From Nitrospira sp. (GTDB lineage: Bacteria; Nitrospirota; Nitrospiria; Nitrospirales; Nitrospiraceae): DNA of 12,539 nt. The notes under the pieces are model-generated. The model was given only the letters and a program-made list of their open reading frames with translations, was not told where the DNA came from and ran no database searches. The first letter of the stretch is position 1; each line of letters opens with the position of its first letter. The stretch covers positions 1 to 12,539 of the forward strand of contig JANYAJ010000180.1 of the NCBI GenBank assembly GCA_025361385.1. The letters are read 5' to 3'. Of this stretch, positions 1 to 6,431 are shown in pieces. A program made the translations under genes and the position numbers.

Positions 1-1584
1 CGTCGCCGCCACCACCGTGTGGTTCATCGTCGCCGGGACCCAGCCCGTCGTCCGGTGACAGCTATCGCAGACAGCCGCCCGATTCGTCCCGCCTTTGTGA
101 TTCGTCGGAATGCCGGTCGACGAGACCCCATGACAACTGGCGCAACTCCCTGGCGTCACACCGGTATGGTTAAACGTGGCCGGGGTCCAGGCCGTCGTCG
201 TGTGGCACGTGTTACACGCGCCTGGTGCCAAGCCGCCCTTGTGGCCCGTCGGAATGCCGCGGGACAACGTATTGTTATGACAGGTCGAACAGGGGGTCGC
301 CGCTACCGCGCTATGGCTCATCGTCGCCGGCTTCCACACCGTCGTCCGGTGACAGCTATCGCAGGCGGCCGCCGCGTTGGTCCCACCTTTGTGGTTCGAC
401 GGAATGCCGCTCGACGTTTTCCCGTGACAGGTACTACAGGTGCCAGGAGTGACGTTTGCATGACTAAATGACGCGGGTTTCCACGCAGTCGTGGTGTGAC
501 AAACGTTACAAGCGCCCGGCGTTACGCCACCTTTGTGGCCCGAAGGAATTCCGGTCGACACCGCGCCGTTATGACAGGTCGAGCAGGGAGTCGCCGAAAC
601 GGATATATGATTCATCGTGGCCGGTTTCCACGCTGTCGTCCGGTGACAGCTATCGCAGGCAGCTGAGACGTTAGTCCCGCCTTTGTGGTTCGACGGAATG
701 CCGCTCGACGTTTTCCCGTGACAGGTACTACAGGTGCCTGGTGTCACACCCGTGTGACTAAACGTCGCAGGCCTCCAGGCTGTGGTCCGATGACAGCTAT
801 CGCAGGCTGCAGCCGGATTCGGGCCACCTTTGTGGCCAACGGGAATACCTGTGGCAGTCTTTCCATGACAAGTGACGCAGCTTCCTGGTGCCACTCCGGT
901 ATGGTTGAACGTTGTTGGTCTCCAAGCCGTGGTTCTATGGCAGCTGTCGCATGATCCAGGCACCATCCCGCCCTTGTGACCGGAAGGAACACCAGTCGCG
1001 TTGATGCCGTGACAAGTCGTGCAGGTTCCCGGCATCACACCTGAATGGTTATAACCATTCGTCACAAGCCTCCAGCTTCCACCGCCACCGCCCTTACGAT
1101 GGCACGAATCGCAAGAGGCCGCCGTGCTCATGTGACTCGTGGGTTTCCCTTCGGCGGTGGAGCCGTTATGGCATTTCGAACAGGTCCCCGGCAGAATCCC
1201 ATTGTGAGTAAAGAAGGCAGGTCTCCAGTTCGTGGTGCGGTGACAACTGTTACAGTTGACCGACGTCGGCAAGTGGTTCGCCGGCTTAAAGGTGGCGACG
1301 ACACGGCCTCCAGGCGAATGACATTGCATACATTGCGTCGGCGTTCCTCGAAAGATGCCCTGCAAATGGCACCGCTCGCACACGACCTGCGCATGGCCGC
1401 CGCTGAGCTGGAAGCCGGTACTGCTATGATCGAATTCGATGTCGGAACGACTGGTACGATTTTGGGCCGCCGCCTCGCTCGGCCACATGAAGCCAAGGCA
1501 CAACACTAGCGAGACAAGGAGCACTCCGATCAGCCGCACCGCACAAAACCGGCTGTTCAGACTGTTCATATTGGCAACGTCCAT
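1..1584 (-). CDS. Secreted tandem-repeat multihaem cytochrome c (at least 19 haems), C-terminus cut by the window edge
   Basis: The minus frame is open from the left edge to a TGA at 1612-1614. Of several ATGs I chose 1584, because AGGGG lies 7 nt upstream on that strand. The protein begins with a signal peptide: a basic n-region, a hydrophobic stretch at about residues 18-33, and cleavage near SEAAAQ (36-41). Then follow 19 CxxCH motifs, from CERCH (residue 69, bases 1366-1380) to CDSCH (bases 55-69), all in one frame. From 1023 down to 55 they alternate every 72 or 75 bases, giving a two-haem unit of about 49 residues: CDSCHRTTAWRPATFNH, then CxTCH, GIPxxHKGG. Each haem has one extra conserved His (NHxGV or GHKGG), so bis-His ligation is likely. 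It should be periplasmic or outer-surface and act as an electron wire. The family resembles cytochrome c3/c7-like repeat proteins; the redox partner is unknown. No stop is visible, so the true haem count is higher. Confidence 0.93.
   Translation of the reverse strand, partial: MDVANMNSLNSRFCAVRLIGVLLVSLVLCLGFMWPSEAAAQNRTSRSDIEFDHSSTGFQLSGGHAQVVCERCHLQGIFRGTPTQCMQCHSPGGRVVATFKPANHLPTSVNCNSCHRTTNWRPAFFTHNGILPGTCSKCHNGSTAEGKPTSHMSTAASCDSCHRKGGGGGSWRLVTNGYNHSGVMPGTCTTCHGINATGVPSGHKGGMVPGSCDSCHRTTAWRPTTFNHTGVAPGSCVTCHGKTATGIPVGHKGGPNPAAACDSCHRTTAWRPATFSHTGVTPGTCSTCHGKTSSGIPSNHKGGTNVSAACDSCHRTTAWKPATMNHISVSATPCSTCHNGAVSTGIPSGHKGGVTPGACNVCHTTTAWKPASFSHANVTPGTCSTCHGKTSSGIPSNHKGGTNAAAACDSCHRTTVWKPATMSHSAVAATPCSTCHNNTLSRGIPTGHKGGLAPGACNTCHTTTAWTPATFNHTGVTPGSCASCHGVSSTGIPTNHKGGTNRAAVCDSCHRTTGWVPATMNHTVVAAT
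55..951 (-). repeat. Tandem haem-module repeats inside the multihaem cytochrome gene (147-bp unit, 294-bp super-unit)
   Basis: The CxxCH codons at 55, 130, 202, 277, 349, 424, 496, 571, 643, 718, 790, 865 and 937 are separated by alternating 75 and 72 bases, so the two-haem unit is 147 bp. A four-haem super-unit of 294 bp is also visible: the CDSCH sites at 55, 349 and 643 share flanks, and 386-444 is identical base for base to 680-738 (59 nt, offset 294). This suggests recent internal duplication or gene conversion, and it is a place where short-read assembly could collapse or expand copies. Confidence 0.9.
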
Positions 1585-1658
1585 ATTCATTCCCCTACAC
1601 ATCCGCATACATCAACCCTCGCCCACGCACCTCGGCTCTTCTTGCCTGATAATATTAT

Positions 1659-1674
1659 TGGGAATATAATCCCA
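1659..1674. promoter_or_regulatory. Operator-like dyad 1 (TGGGA-N6-TCCCA)
   Basis: TGGGA at 1659-1663, a six-base spacer ATATAA, then TCCCA at 1670-1674; the dyad extends one more pair to TTGGGA/TCCCAA. It lies about 75 bases upstream of the minus-strand cytochrome start. Its half-site centres are 11 bp apart, about one helical turn, as expected for a dimeric helix-turn-helix regulator. The cognate regulator is not in the window. Confidence 0.65.
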
Positions 1675-1704
1675 ACTTAAGACGCGCACCATATCACCTC
1701 AAGA

Positions 1705-1720
1705 TGGGAAAGCAATCCCA
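1705..1720. promoter_or_regulatory. Operator-like dyad 2 (TGGGA-N6-TCCCA)
   Basis: TGGGA at 1705-1709, spacer AAGCAA, TCCCA at 1716-1720. Arms and spacer length match dyad 1, with its centre 46 bp from that of dyad 1. The spacer differs in sequence while the arms are conserved, which argues for protein binding rather than a copied element. Confidence 0.65.
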
Positions 1721-1879
1721 AATTCACTGACCGGTGCTACGCAATAGGTATACCGTTCCGGCTCAATCCCCTAACGCCATGATTTGCCACAGAAGACCAG
1801 ACAGAACAAACCCACTAATCGCGTACGAATAAGACTGTTTGGAACGGAGCTGAAGGGAAATGCAGACACCGAATACAAA

Positions 1880-1895
1880 TGGGAATATGATCCCA
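1880..1895. promoter_or_regulatory. Operator-like dyad 3 (TGGGA-N6-TCCCA)
   Basis: TGGGA at 1880-1884, spacer ATATGA, TCCCA at 1891-1895. Dyads 2 and 3 also share the flanks (AT before, AAT after). This copy is about 45 bp upstream of the sigma-54-like element at 1941-1956, a placement compatible with an activator site for the plus-strand operon. Confidence 0.65.
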
Positions 1896-1940
1896 AATGA
1901 CAACTACGTGCAAAAGCTAGCAGCCCGCCGCCACCCCTGC

Positions 1941-1956
1941 GGGCGTGGGAATTGCG
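1941..1956 (+). promoter_or_regulatory. Candidate sigma-54 (-24/-12) promoter for the b-cytochrome operon
   Basis: GGGCGTGGGAATTGCG matches the sigma-54 consensus TGGCACGNNNNTTGCW at the essential GG and GC with exact 10-base spacing, and also at C4, G7 and both Ts before GC. It mismatches at T1, A5, C6 and the last base. Transcription would start near 1968, giving a leader of about 60 nt before the ATG at 2029. A TGGGAATT half-site lies inside the element. It is a single match judged by eye. Confidence 0.4.
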
Positions 1957-2028
1957 TTCACATATAGGGTTCGAGAAAGAAGCCGTGCGCGATTTTCGGC
2001 GGATTTCCCGCAGGAGGAGTACGATGAC

Positions 2029-2952
2029 ATGCCGTCGGCAGAGTTAATCCAAGCAGAACAACGCACCACGAGCACTACGGCCCCTCGACCGTCGCCCGCT
2101 CACGCCAGGCCTGCGAAGGAACAGGAGCCCTCTTCTTCTAGGATAGGTCAGCTTGGTGGGGCTATTATCTTAAGTGTCTTGAGCTGGGCCTCCTATGAGG
2201 CAGCCTATGGGAAGTACTACACGCCCCGCTCGAACTTTGGATTCTACCTCGGCGTCGTCGGCACGGTCATGATGCTCTTATTACTGGCCTATCCGCTCCG
2301 CAAACATGTGCCGTGGATGCAGCGGTGGGGAGCACTTAAAAACTGGTTTCGCATCCACATGATCATGGGCATCGTCGGCCCAACCCTTATCCTGTTCCAT
2401 TCGACCTTTCATATCCGATCCACCAATGCAGCCGTGGCGCTCTTCAGCATGCTGGGGGTCGTCATCAGCGGTATCATCGGCCGCTTCGTCTACACCAAGA
2501 TTCATTATGGCCTCTACGGCAGCCGCGCGACGCTGGGGAAAATTCAGGAGAAATTTGCAGGCCATTCGAATGATGCCAAATCCAGACTGCACTTCGCCCC
2601 CCGTGTCGAGCAATGGCTCCATTCATTCGAACGCGACTCGACGCAAATCGATCGCTCCTTCCTTTCGCATCTCCTCCACTTCCTGACGCTTGGCTTCAGG
2701 AGAGGCATCCTGGGATTCCGTTGTGCGAGAGAGCTGCGACGGATTCTGAAGACCCAACGGTGTGCAGAGTTCCCTGGCGGGGCATCGGAGGCGATTCAGT
2801 TGGCGTCATCGTATTTGAGAGAAAGCCAGCGTGTCTCTCAGTTTAGTACCTACGAACGCTTCTTTGCGTTGTGGCACGTGCTTCACATTCCGCTGATCTA
2901 CATCCTGGCCGCGAGTACGGTGTTTCACATCATGGCCGTCTACATGTACTGA
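2029..2952 (+). CDS. Five-helix membrane protein, probable di-haem b-type cytochrome (ferric-reductase / cytochrome b-like)
   Basis: The frame is open from a GTG at 1945, but ATG 2029 is preferred because AGGAGGAG lies 9-11 nt before it. That gives 307 residues. A polar N-terminal tail (1-38) precedes hydrophobic helices at about 41-58, 71-90, 109-125, 134-155 and 283-305, with a basic cytoplasmic-type loop of about 120 residues between helices 4 and 5. His110 and His124 (RIHM, FHST) are 14 apart, as are His286 and His300 (LHIP, FHIM). This is the spacing of bis-His ligands in membrane b-type cytochromes, so two b haems are plausible; His128 and His283 are also nearby. The likely role is electron exchange between the quinone pool and the haem protein encoded 15 nt downstream. 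No flavin or NAD(P)H domain is present, unlike full ferric reductases. The exact family is uncertain. Confidence 0.8.
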   Translation: MPSAELIQAEQRTTSTTAPRPSPAHARPAKEQEPSSSRIGQLGGAIILSVLSWASYEAAYGKYYTPRSNFGFYLGVVGTVMMLLLLAYPLRKHVPWMQRWGALKNWFRIHMIMGIVGPTLILFHSTFHIRSTNAAVALFSMLGVVISGIIGRFVYTKIHYGLYGSRATLGKIQEKFAGHSNDAKSRLHFAPRVEQWLHSFERDSTQIDRSFLSHLLHFLTLGFRRGILGFRCARELRRILKTQRCAEFPGGASEAIQLASSYLRESQRVSQFSTYERFFALWHVLHIPLIYILAASTVFHIMAVYMY

Positions 2953-2967
2953 GGCCTATCAACGATC

Positions 2968-4764
2968 GTGCGCGCCTCACCGAATTACATTTCCCTGCTT
3001 CTCCTCAGCACCTTGATGCTCATGGCCACGCCGGCCCTGGCAGACAACGTCGAGACAGCGTTGATGCCAGGACAAGTGATCGAAGGCCATGCCAAATGGG
3101 AGGAAGATTGCGCCAAATGTCACAAACGCTTCGACAAGGGGGCGCAGAATACGCTCTGCCAAGATTGCCACAAAGACATCCGCAAGGACATCGAGCAAAA
3201 GCAGGGCTCTCACGGACGGTTCAAAGAGCAGCGGGACTGCAAGTCATGCCACACGGAGCATAAGGGACGAGCGGAGAATATCGCTCCGATGACGGACCAG
3301 ACGTTCGATCACGAGCGGACGGACTTCCCGCTCAAGGGCGCCCATGCCAACGCCAAGAAGGTCGAGTGCAAGGCCTGCCATAAGCCCAAAGCCAAGTATC
3401 GCGACGCGCCGTCCGATTGTTATGCCTGCCACAAGAAGGACGACAAACACAAAGAAAACTTGGGCTCTGCCTGCGCAGACTGTCATACCGAGAAGAACTG
3501 GAAGGACACGGCGGCGAAGTTCAATCACGACAAGACGCGTTACCCGCTCCGCGGCAAACACGTCGACGCCAAATGCCAAGACTGCCATCCCAATGAGCGG
3601 TACAAGAACACGCCGATGGATTGCCTCTCCTGCCACAAAAAAGACGACAAACACAAAGGACAGGAGGGGACGAAATGTGAGGAATGCCACGACGACCGGT
3701 CCTGGAAGAAATCGCCGTTCGACCATAACAAATCTCGTTTCCCGTTGATGGGCAAACATGCCAAGGTCGAGTGCAAGAAGTGCCACCTGACCCCTTCCTT
3801 CAAAGATGCGCCGCTAGATTGTTATGTCTGTCACAAGAAAGACGACAAACACAAAGGGAACTACGGAGAGAAATGCGAGAGCTGCCACGCGGAAAGCGAT
3901 TGGAAGACCATCACGTTCGATCATGATTTGCACTCCAAGTACCCGCTACGAGGCCGGCATATCACGACAAAATGCGAGTCCTGCCATAAGGGGCACCTCT
4001 ATAAGGACACCACGCCTGTCGCCTGCTTGGCCTGCCACACAAAAGACGACAAGCACAAGGAAAAATTTGCTGAAAGATGTGACACCTGTCACACAGAACG
4101 GAATTGGAAACTGCTCCTCTTTGAGCATGACCACGACACGAAATATCCGTTGAGAGGGAAGCACCGAACGACAAGGTGTGAGTCCTGTCACAAAGGGCAT
4201 CTCTACAAGGACACCACGCCTGCCGCCTGTTTGGCCTGTCACAAAAAAGACGACAAGCACAAGGGACAATTTGCCGAGAAATGTGAAACCTGTCACACGG
4301 AACGGAATTGGAAACTGCTCCTCTTTGAGCACGACCACGACACAACATATCCGCTACAAGGCAAACACAGAACCGCGACCTGCGAGAGTTGCCATACGGG
4401 ACGACTCTATCAAGACAAGACACCCACAGCCTGTTATGCCTGCCATACGCTCGACGACCTACACCGGCGCCGGTTGGGCACCGAGTGCCAGAACTGCCAC
4501 AGCATACGAGACTGGAAGCTCTGGGACTTCGATCACGATACCAGGACCCGATTCAAGCTGGAGGGCGGGCACAAAGGAGTCGAATGTGCTGCGTGCCATA
4601 AAGATCGGATGGAGGCGAAGGTCAAGACGTCAGCACAATGTGTCAGTTGCCATAAGAAAGACGATAAACACGAGGGGAATTATGGCCTGCAATGCGAACG
4701 CTGCCATGACACGTCGATATGGAAGAGCCTCAAGTCCGGAACGGGATCGTTTCGTTTCCGATAG
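2968..4764 (+). CDS. Secreted 24-haem cytochrome c built of three-haem modules
   Basis: The start is GTG 2968, 15 nt after the previous stop, and gives 598 residues. A signal peptide (hydrophobic about 8-20, cleavage near ALA-DN at 25-26) targets the periplasm. I count 24 CxxCH motifs from CAKCH (residue 48) to CERCH near the C-terminus. From the fifth motif on, the pattern is a 66-68-residue module: CxxCH-KKDDKHKG, CxxCH-TExxWK, FDHD, YPLRGKH, CxxCH. Each module supplies three extra His (DDKHK, FDHD, GKH), enough for bis-His ligation of three haems. Mature regions are rich in Lys and His. Two adjacent modules are nearly identical in DNA. The role inferred is a periplasmic or envelope-spanning electron conduit taking electrons from, or giving them to, the b-type membrane protein encoded upstream. 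The function of the exact family is not known to me. Confidence 0.93.
   Translation: MRASPNYISLLLLSTLMLMATPALADNVETALMPGQVIEGHAKWEEDCAKCHKRFDKGAQNTLCQDCHKDIRKDIEQKQGSHGRFKEQRDCKSCHTEHKGRAENIAPMTDQTFDHERTDFPLKGAHANAKKVECKACHKPKAKYRDAPSDCYACHKKDDKHKENLGSACADCHTEKNWKDTAAKFNHDKTRYPLRGKHVDAKCQDCHPNERYKNTPMDCLSCHKKDDKHKGQEGTKCEECHDDRSWKKSPFDHNKSRFPLMGKHAKVECKKCHLTPSFKDAPLDCYVCHKKDDKHKGNYGEKCESCHAESDWKTITFDHDLHSKYPLRGRHITTKCESCHKGHLYKDTTPVACLACHTKDDKHKEKFAERCDTCHTERNWKLLLFEHDHDTKYPLRGKHRTTRCESCHKGHLYKDTTPAACLACHKKDDKHKGQFAEKCETCHTERNWKLLLFEHDHDTTYPLQGKHRTATCESCHTGRLYQDKTPTACYACHTLDDLHRRRLGTECQNCHSIRDWKLWDFDHDTRTRFKLEGGHKGVECAACHKDRMEAKVKTSAQCVSCHKKDDKHEGNYGLQCERCHDTSIWKSLKSGTGSFRFR
3970..4375 (+). 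repeat. Near-identical 204-bp tandem modules within the 24-haem gene
   Basis: Two consecutive units of 204 bp (68 residues) align with few differences. CTCTATAAGGACACCACGCC at 3997 recurs as CTCTACAAGGACACCACGCC at 4201, and GAATTGGAAACTGCTCCTCT at 4101 recurs at 4305. The other modules of the gene are much more diverged, so this pair looks like a recent duplication. Confidence 0.85.
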
Positions 4765-4773
4765 GCTGCAGGC

Positions 4774-4799
4774 TCTCTGTTCAACGCACACAACAGAGA
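4774..4799 (+). promoter_or_regulatory. Hairpin before the TPR-peptidase gene
   Basis: TCTCTGTT (4774-4781) pairs perfectly with AACAGAGA (4792-4799) across a 10-base loop. No T-run follows, so it is not a clear intrinsic terminator. The 3' arm covers the only weak ribosome-binding site (AGAGAA) before ATG 4811. It could attenuate translation of the third gene or protect the mRNA end of the cytochrome gene. Confidence 0.35.
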
Positions 4800-4810
4800 A
4801 TTATTAATCC

Positions 4811-6373
4811 ATGCATCACAAAGACATCTCACATATTCTTCGCCTCCTCACCTGTTTCCTCGTCCTATTCCTGGTCTACCAGATCTGGCTGAAACCGACC
4901 TATTTCAGTCCAGTGCCATTGCCTCAACCGCCCGCGGGGCCTGCGACATTCCCCCCTCCCTCAGATCCTGATCAAGCCCTCAGGGTAGAACATGGGCGGT
5001 GGAGCGAGCCACAAACACGGCTCCTAGAATCCGGTCAGCCCCCAAACTCGAAACTTGGTTCGATTCGAGAGGAGCTTGAGAAGGGAAACTACGCCGAGAC
5101 CGAACGTCATCTGCGCGCACTCCCTGAAAAAACGCTCGCGAACACACAAGTCCGTAAATATGTTGCCGCGCTCTGGAATAATCTCGGCATTCAACAGGAA
5201 AAGTTCGGCGGGATAGAAGTCTCGGTCAAAGCGTTCAAGCGATCCGTCGCGCTCGATCCATCGAGCCCCATCGCGCACCTCAACTTGACCCAGGCCTACT
5301 GGGGGCTGCGCGATCCAGCGATGACGCCTCAGTTTCTTGAAACAGTGATTCGCCTCATCCCGCAGGATCCGTTCCCCCATCTCGCCCTCGCGGATCTCCT
5401 GTTAGAGAAAGGCCAAGTTACCGTGGCAGCCAACCACCTGAGCCAAGCCCGCACAAGAGCAGAGGCCGATGCCACGCTGCGGCCTTACCTGAAAAAGTTG
5501 ACCGCCAAAGCCGAGTTCGCTACTCCAGTAAACCAATCGGTCGCACGCGTGGCCCCTTCCTCCACATTCGTCGCACCGACTCCCGGCCCACAAGACAGGC
5601 AGCTCCCTCCATCCGTTGCGGTACCAGCAAGCCAGGAGCTCGCTGCAACCATAAGCCCATCGGAGGAACGCCCACGACAGCTCTCTCTTCATGAAACTGG
5701 GCATTTCACCGTTCAGTTTGACGGATCTCCTGATCATGCGACCTGGGCCCGCATGAAGGCAATCCTGGACTATGCACACGAAGAGATCACTCAAAAATTC
5801 GGCCACGTCCCCACTACACCCATAACGGTCATCCTTCATACCAACCAGAAATTTGTCGGACCGCCTGGCTCCCCCATCTGGGCCGATAGCTTGTTTGATC
5901 GCACCTCCGGTGCCATCCACATTCCGACACAGGGTGCGCTGGAGGACTTAGCCCTGTTCAGCCGCATCGCTCGACATGAATTCGTCCATGCCCTTCTCTT
6001 TGAGTACCTGAAAGGGCGCAGCACAGTGGCACCCACCTGGCTCATAGAGGGTCTCGCGATGCACTTAGCGGAAGATCCCTGGTCGGACATGGAAGAGACC
6101 AAACAGCCCGGTGCGGCTCTTATTCCACTGACCTCATTACAAGGAGCATGGGGGAAACTTCCGAGTGGATCGTTGTTAACCGCCTATCTCGAAGCGAGTT
6201 CGGCGACGCAACTTCTTCTGGATAGTTATAGTCTGCACAACGTGCGGCAGGTGATGAATGCATTACGAGAGGGACGGTCGCTTGATGCAGCCATGCAACA
6301 AAAGTTGTCGGTGCCGTACGACCAGTTTCAGCGCCAGTGGGAAAAGACCAGCCGGCAGCCGAATAACGGATGA
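4811..6373 (+). CDS. Membrane-anchored TPR protein with C-terminal peptidase MA-like metallopeptidase domain
   Basis: The protein has 520 residues. One N-terminal hydrophobic segment (about 9-25) acts as signal anchor and is followed by a Pro-rich linker (33-55). Helical repeats of TPR type span about 83-215 (NLGIQQE, AFKRSVALDPSSPIAHLNL, ALADLLLEKGQV). A second Pro/Ser-rich linker (235-285) leads to the peptidase domain from about residue 297. HEFVH (389-393) is the zinc-binding HExxH, and WLIEG supplies the third ligand Glu413, the gluzincin arrangement. The active site is therefore intact. The gene follows the 24-haem gene by 46 bp on the same strand, so it is probably in the same operon and faces the periplasm. 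It may help assemble, mature or turn over the multihaem cytochromes; this is inference from context, and the substrate is unknown. Confidence 0.82.
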   Translation: MHHKDISHILRLLTCFLVLFLVYQIWLKPTYFSPVPLPQPPAGPATFPPPSDPDQALRVEHGRWSEPQTRLLESGQPPNSKLGSIREELEKGNYAETERHLRALPEKTLANTQVRKYVAALWNNLGIQQEKFGGIEVSVKAFKRSVALDPSSPIAHLNLTQAYWGLRDPAMTPQFLETVIRLIPQDPFPHLALADLLLEKGQVTVAANHLSQARTRAEADATLRPYLKKLTAKAEFATPVNQSVARVAPSSTFVAPTPGPQDRQLPPSVAVPASQELAATISPSEERPRQLSLHETGHFTVQFDGSPDHATWARMKAILDYAHEEITQKFGHVPTTPITVILHTNQKFVGPPGSPIWADSLFDRTSGAIHIPTQGALEDLALFSRIARHEFVHALLFEYLKGRSTVAPTWLIEGLAMHLAEDPWSDMEETKQPGAALIPLTSLQGAWGKLPSGSLLTAYLEASSATQLLLDSYSLHNVRQVMNALREGRSLDAAMQQKLSVPYDQFQRQWEKTSRQPNNG

Positions 6374-6391
6374 TCGCCTCTGGCCCTGTTG

Positions 6392-6420
6392 CGCAAAGGA
6401 GGGTAGTCATCCTCCTTGCG
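6392..6420. terminator. Hairpin between convergent genes, possible bidirectional terminator
   Basis: CGCAAAGGAGG (6392-6402) pairs with CCTCCTTGCG (6411-6420) across an 8-base loop, with one bulged A. It sits in the 58-base gap between the end of the TPR-peptidase gene and the end of the convergent O-methyltransferase gene, where a shared terminator is expected. Neither side shows a good T-tract. Confidence 0.5.
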
Positions 6421-6431
6421 AGAGAGGATCT

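Larger units (their letters stand above)
1585..2028. promoter_or_regulatory. Divergent intergenic control region
   Basis: About 440 bases separate the start of the minus-strand multihaem gene from the preferred start of the plus-strand b-type cytochrome gene. I see no credible gene here. The stretch is AT-richer than its flanks, especially 1640-1900, and carries three matching inverted repeats (separate entries), a GGTATACC palindrome at 1747-1754 and a sigma-54-like element at 1941-1956. The layout suggests a shared control region serving both directions. Confidence 0.75.

Noticed and set aside
1..1000. Regular repeats every 72-75 bases resembling a CRISPR array
   Set aside because: The repeated pieces are CxxCH codons in one uninterrupted minus-strand frame with conserved protein sequence between them; the 'spacers' are not unique and the repeats are imperfect.
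19..1509. Long plus-strand and other-frame ORFs opposite the multihaem gene (for example 19-471, 685-954, 1045-1509)
   Set aside because: They are antisense shadows of the haem-repeat frame: Arg-rich, without ribosome-binding sites or recognisable domains.
1604..1619. Minus-strand sigma-54-like element (GG-N10-GC) before the haem-repeat gene
   Set aside because: Only the GG, GC and two other positions match; it lies about 20 nt from the ATG, too close for a normal leader with the ribosome-binding site.
1945..2028. GTG 1945 as start of the b-type cytochrome gene
   Set aside because: ATG 2029 has a strong AGGAGG site; the 28 extra residues are arginine-rich with no membrane or family features and would overlap the candidate sigma-54 element.
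3244..4423. Minus-strand and alternative-frame ORFs across the 24-haem gene, some with hydrophobic character
   Set aside because: They mirror the repeated CxxCH/KKDDKHK codons of the true frame and themselves repeat with the same period; no start signals.
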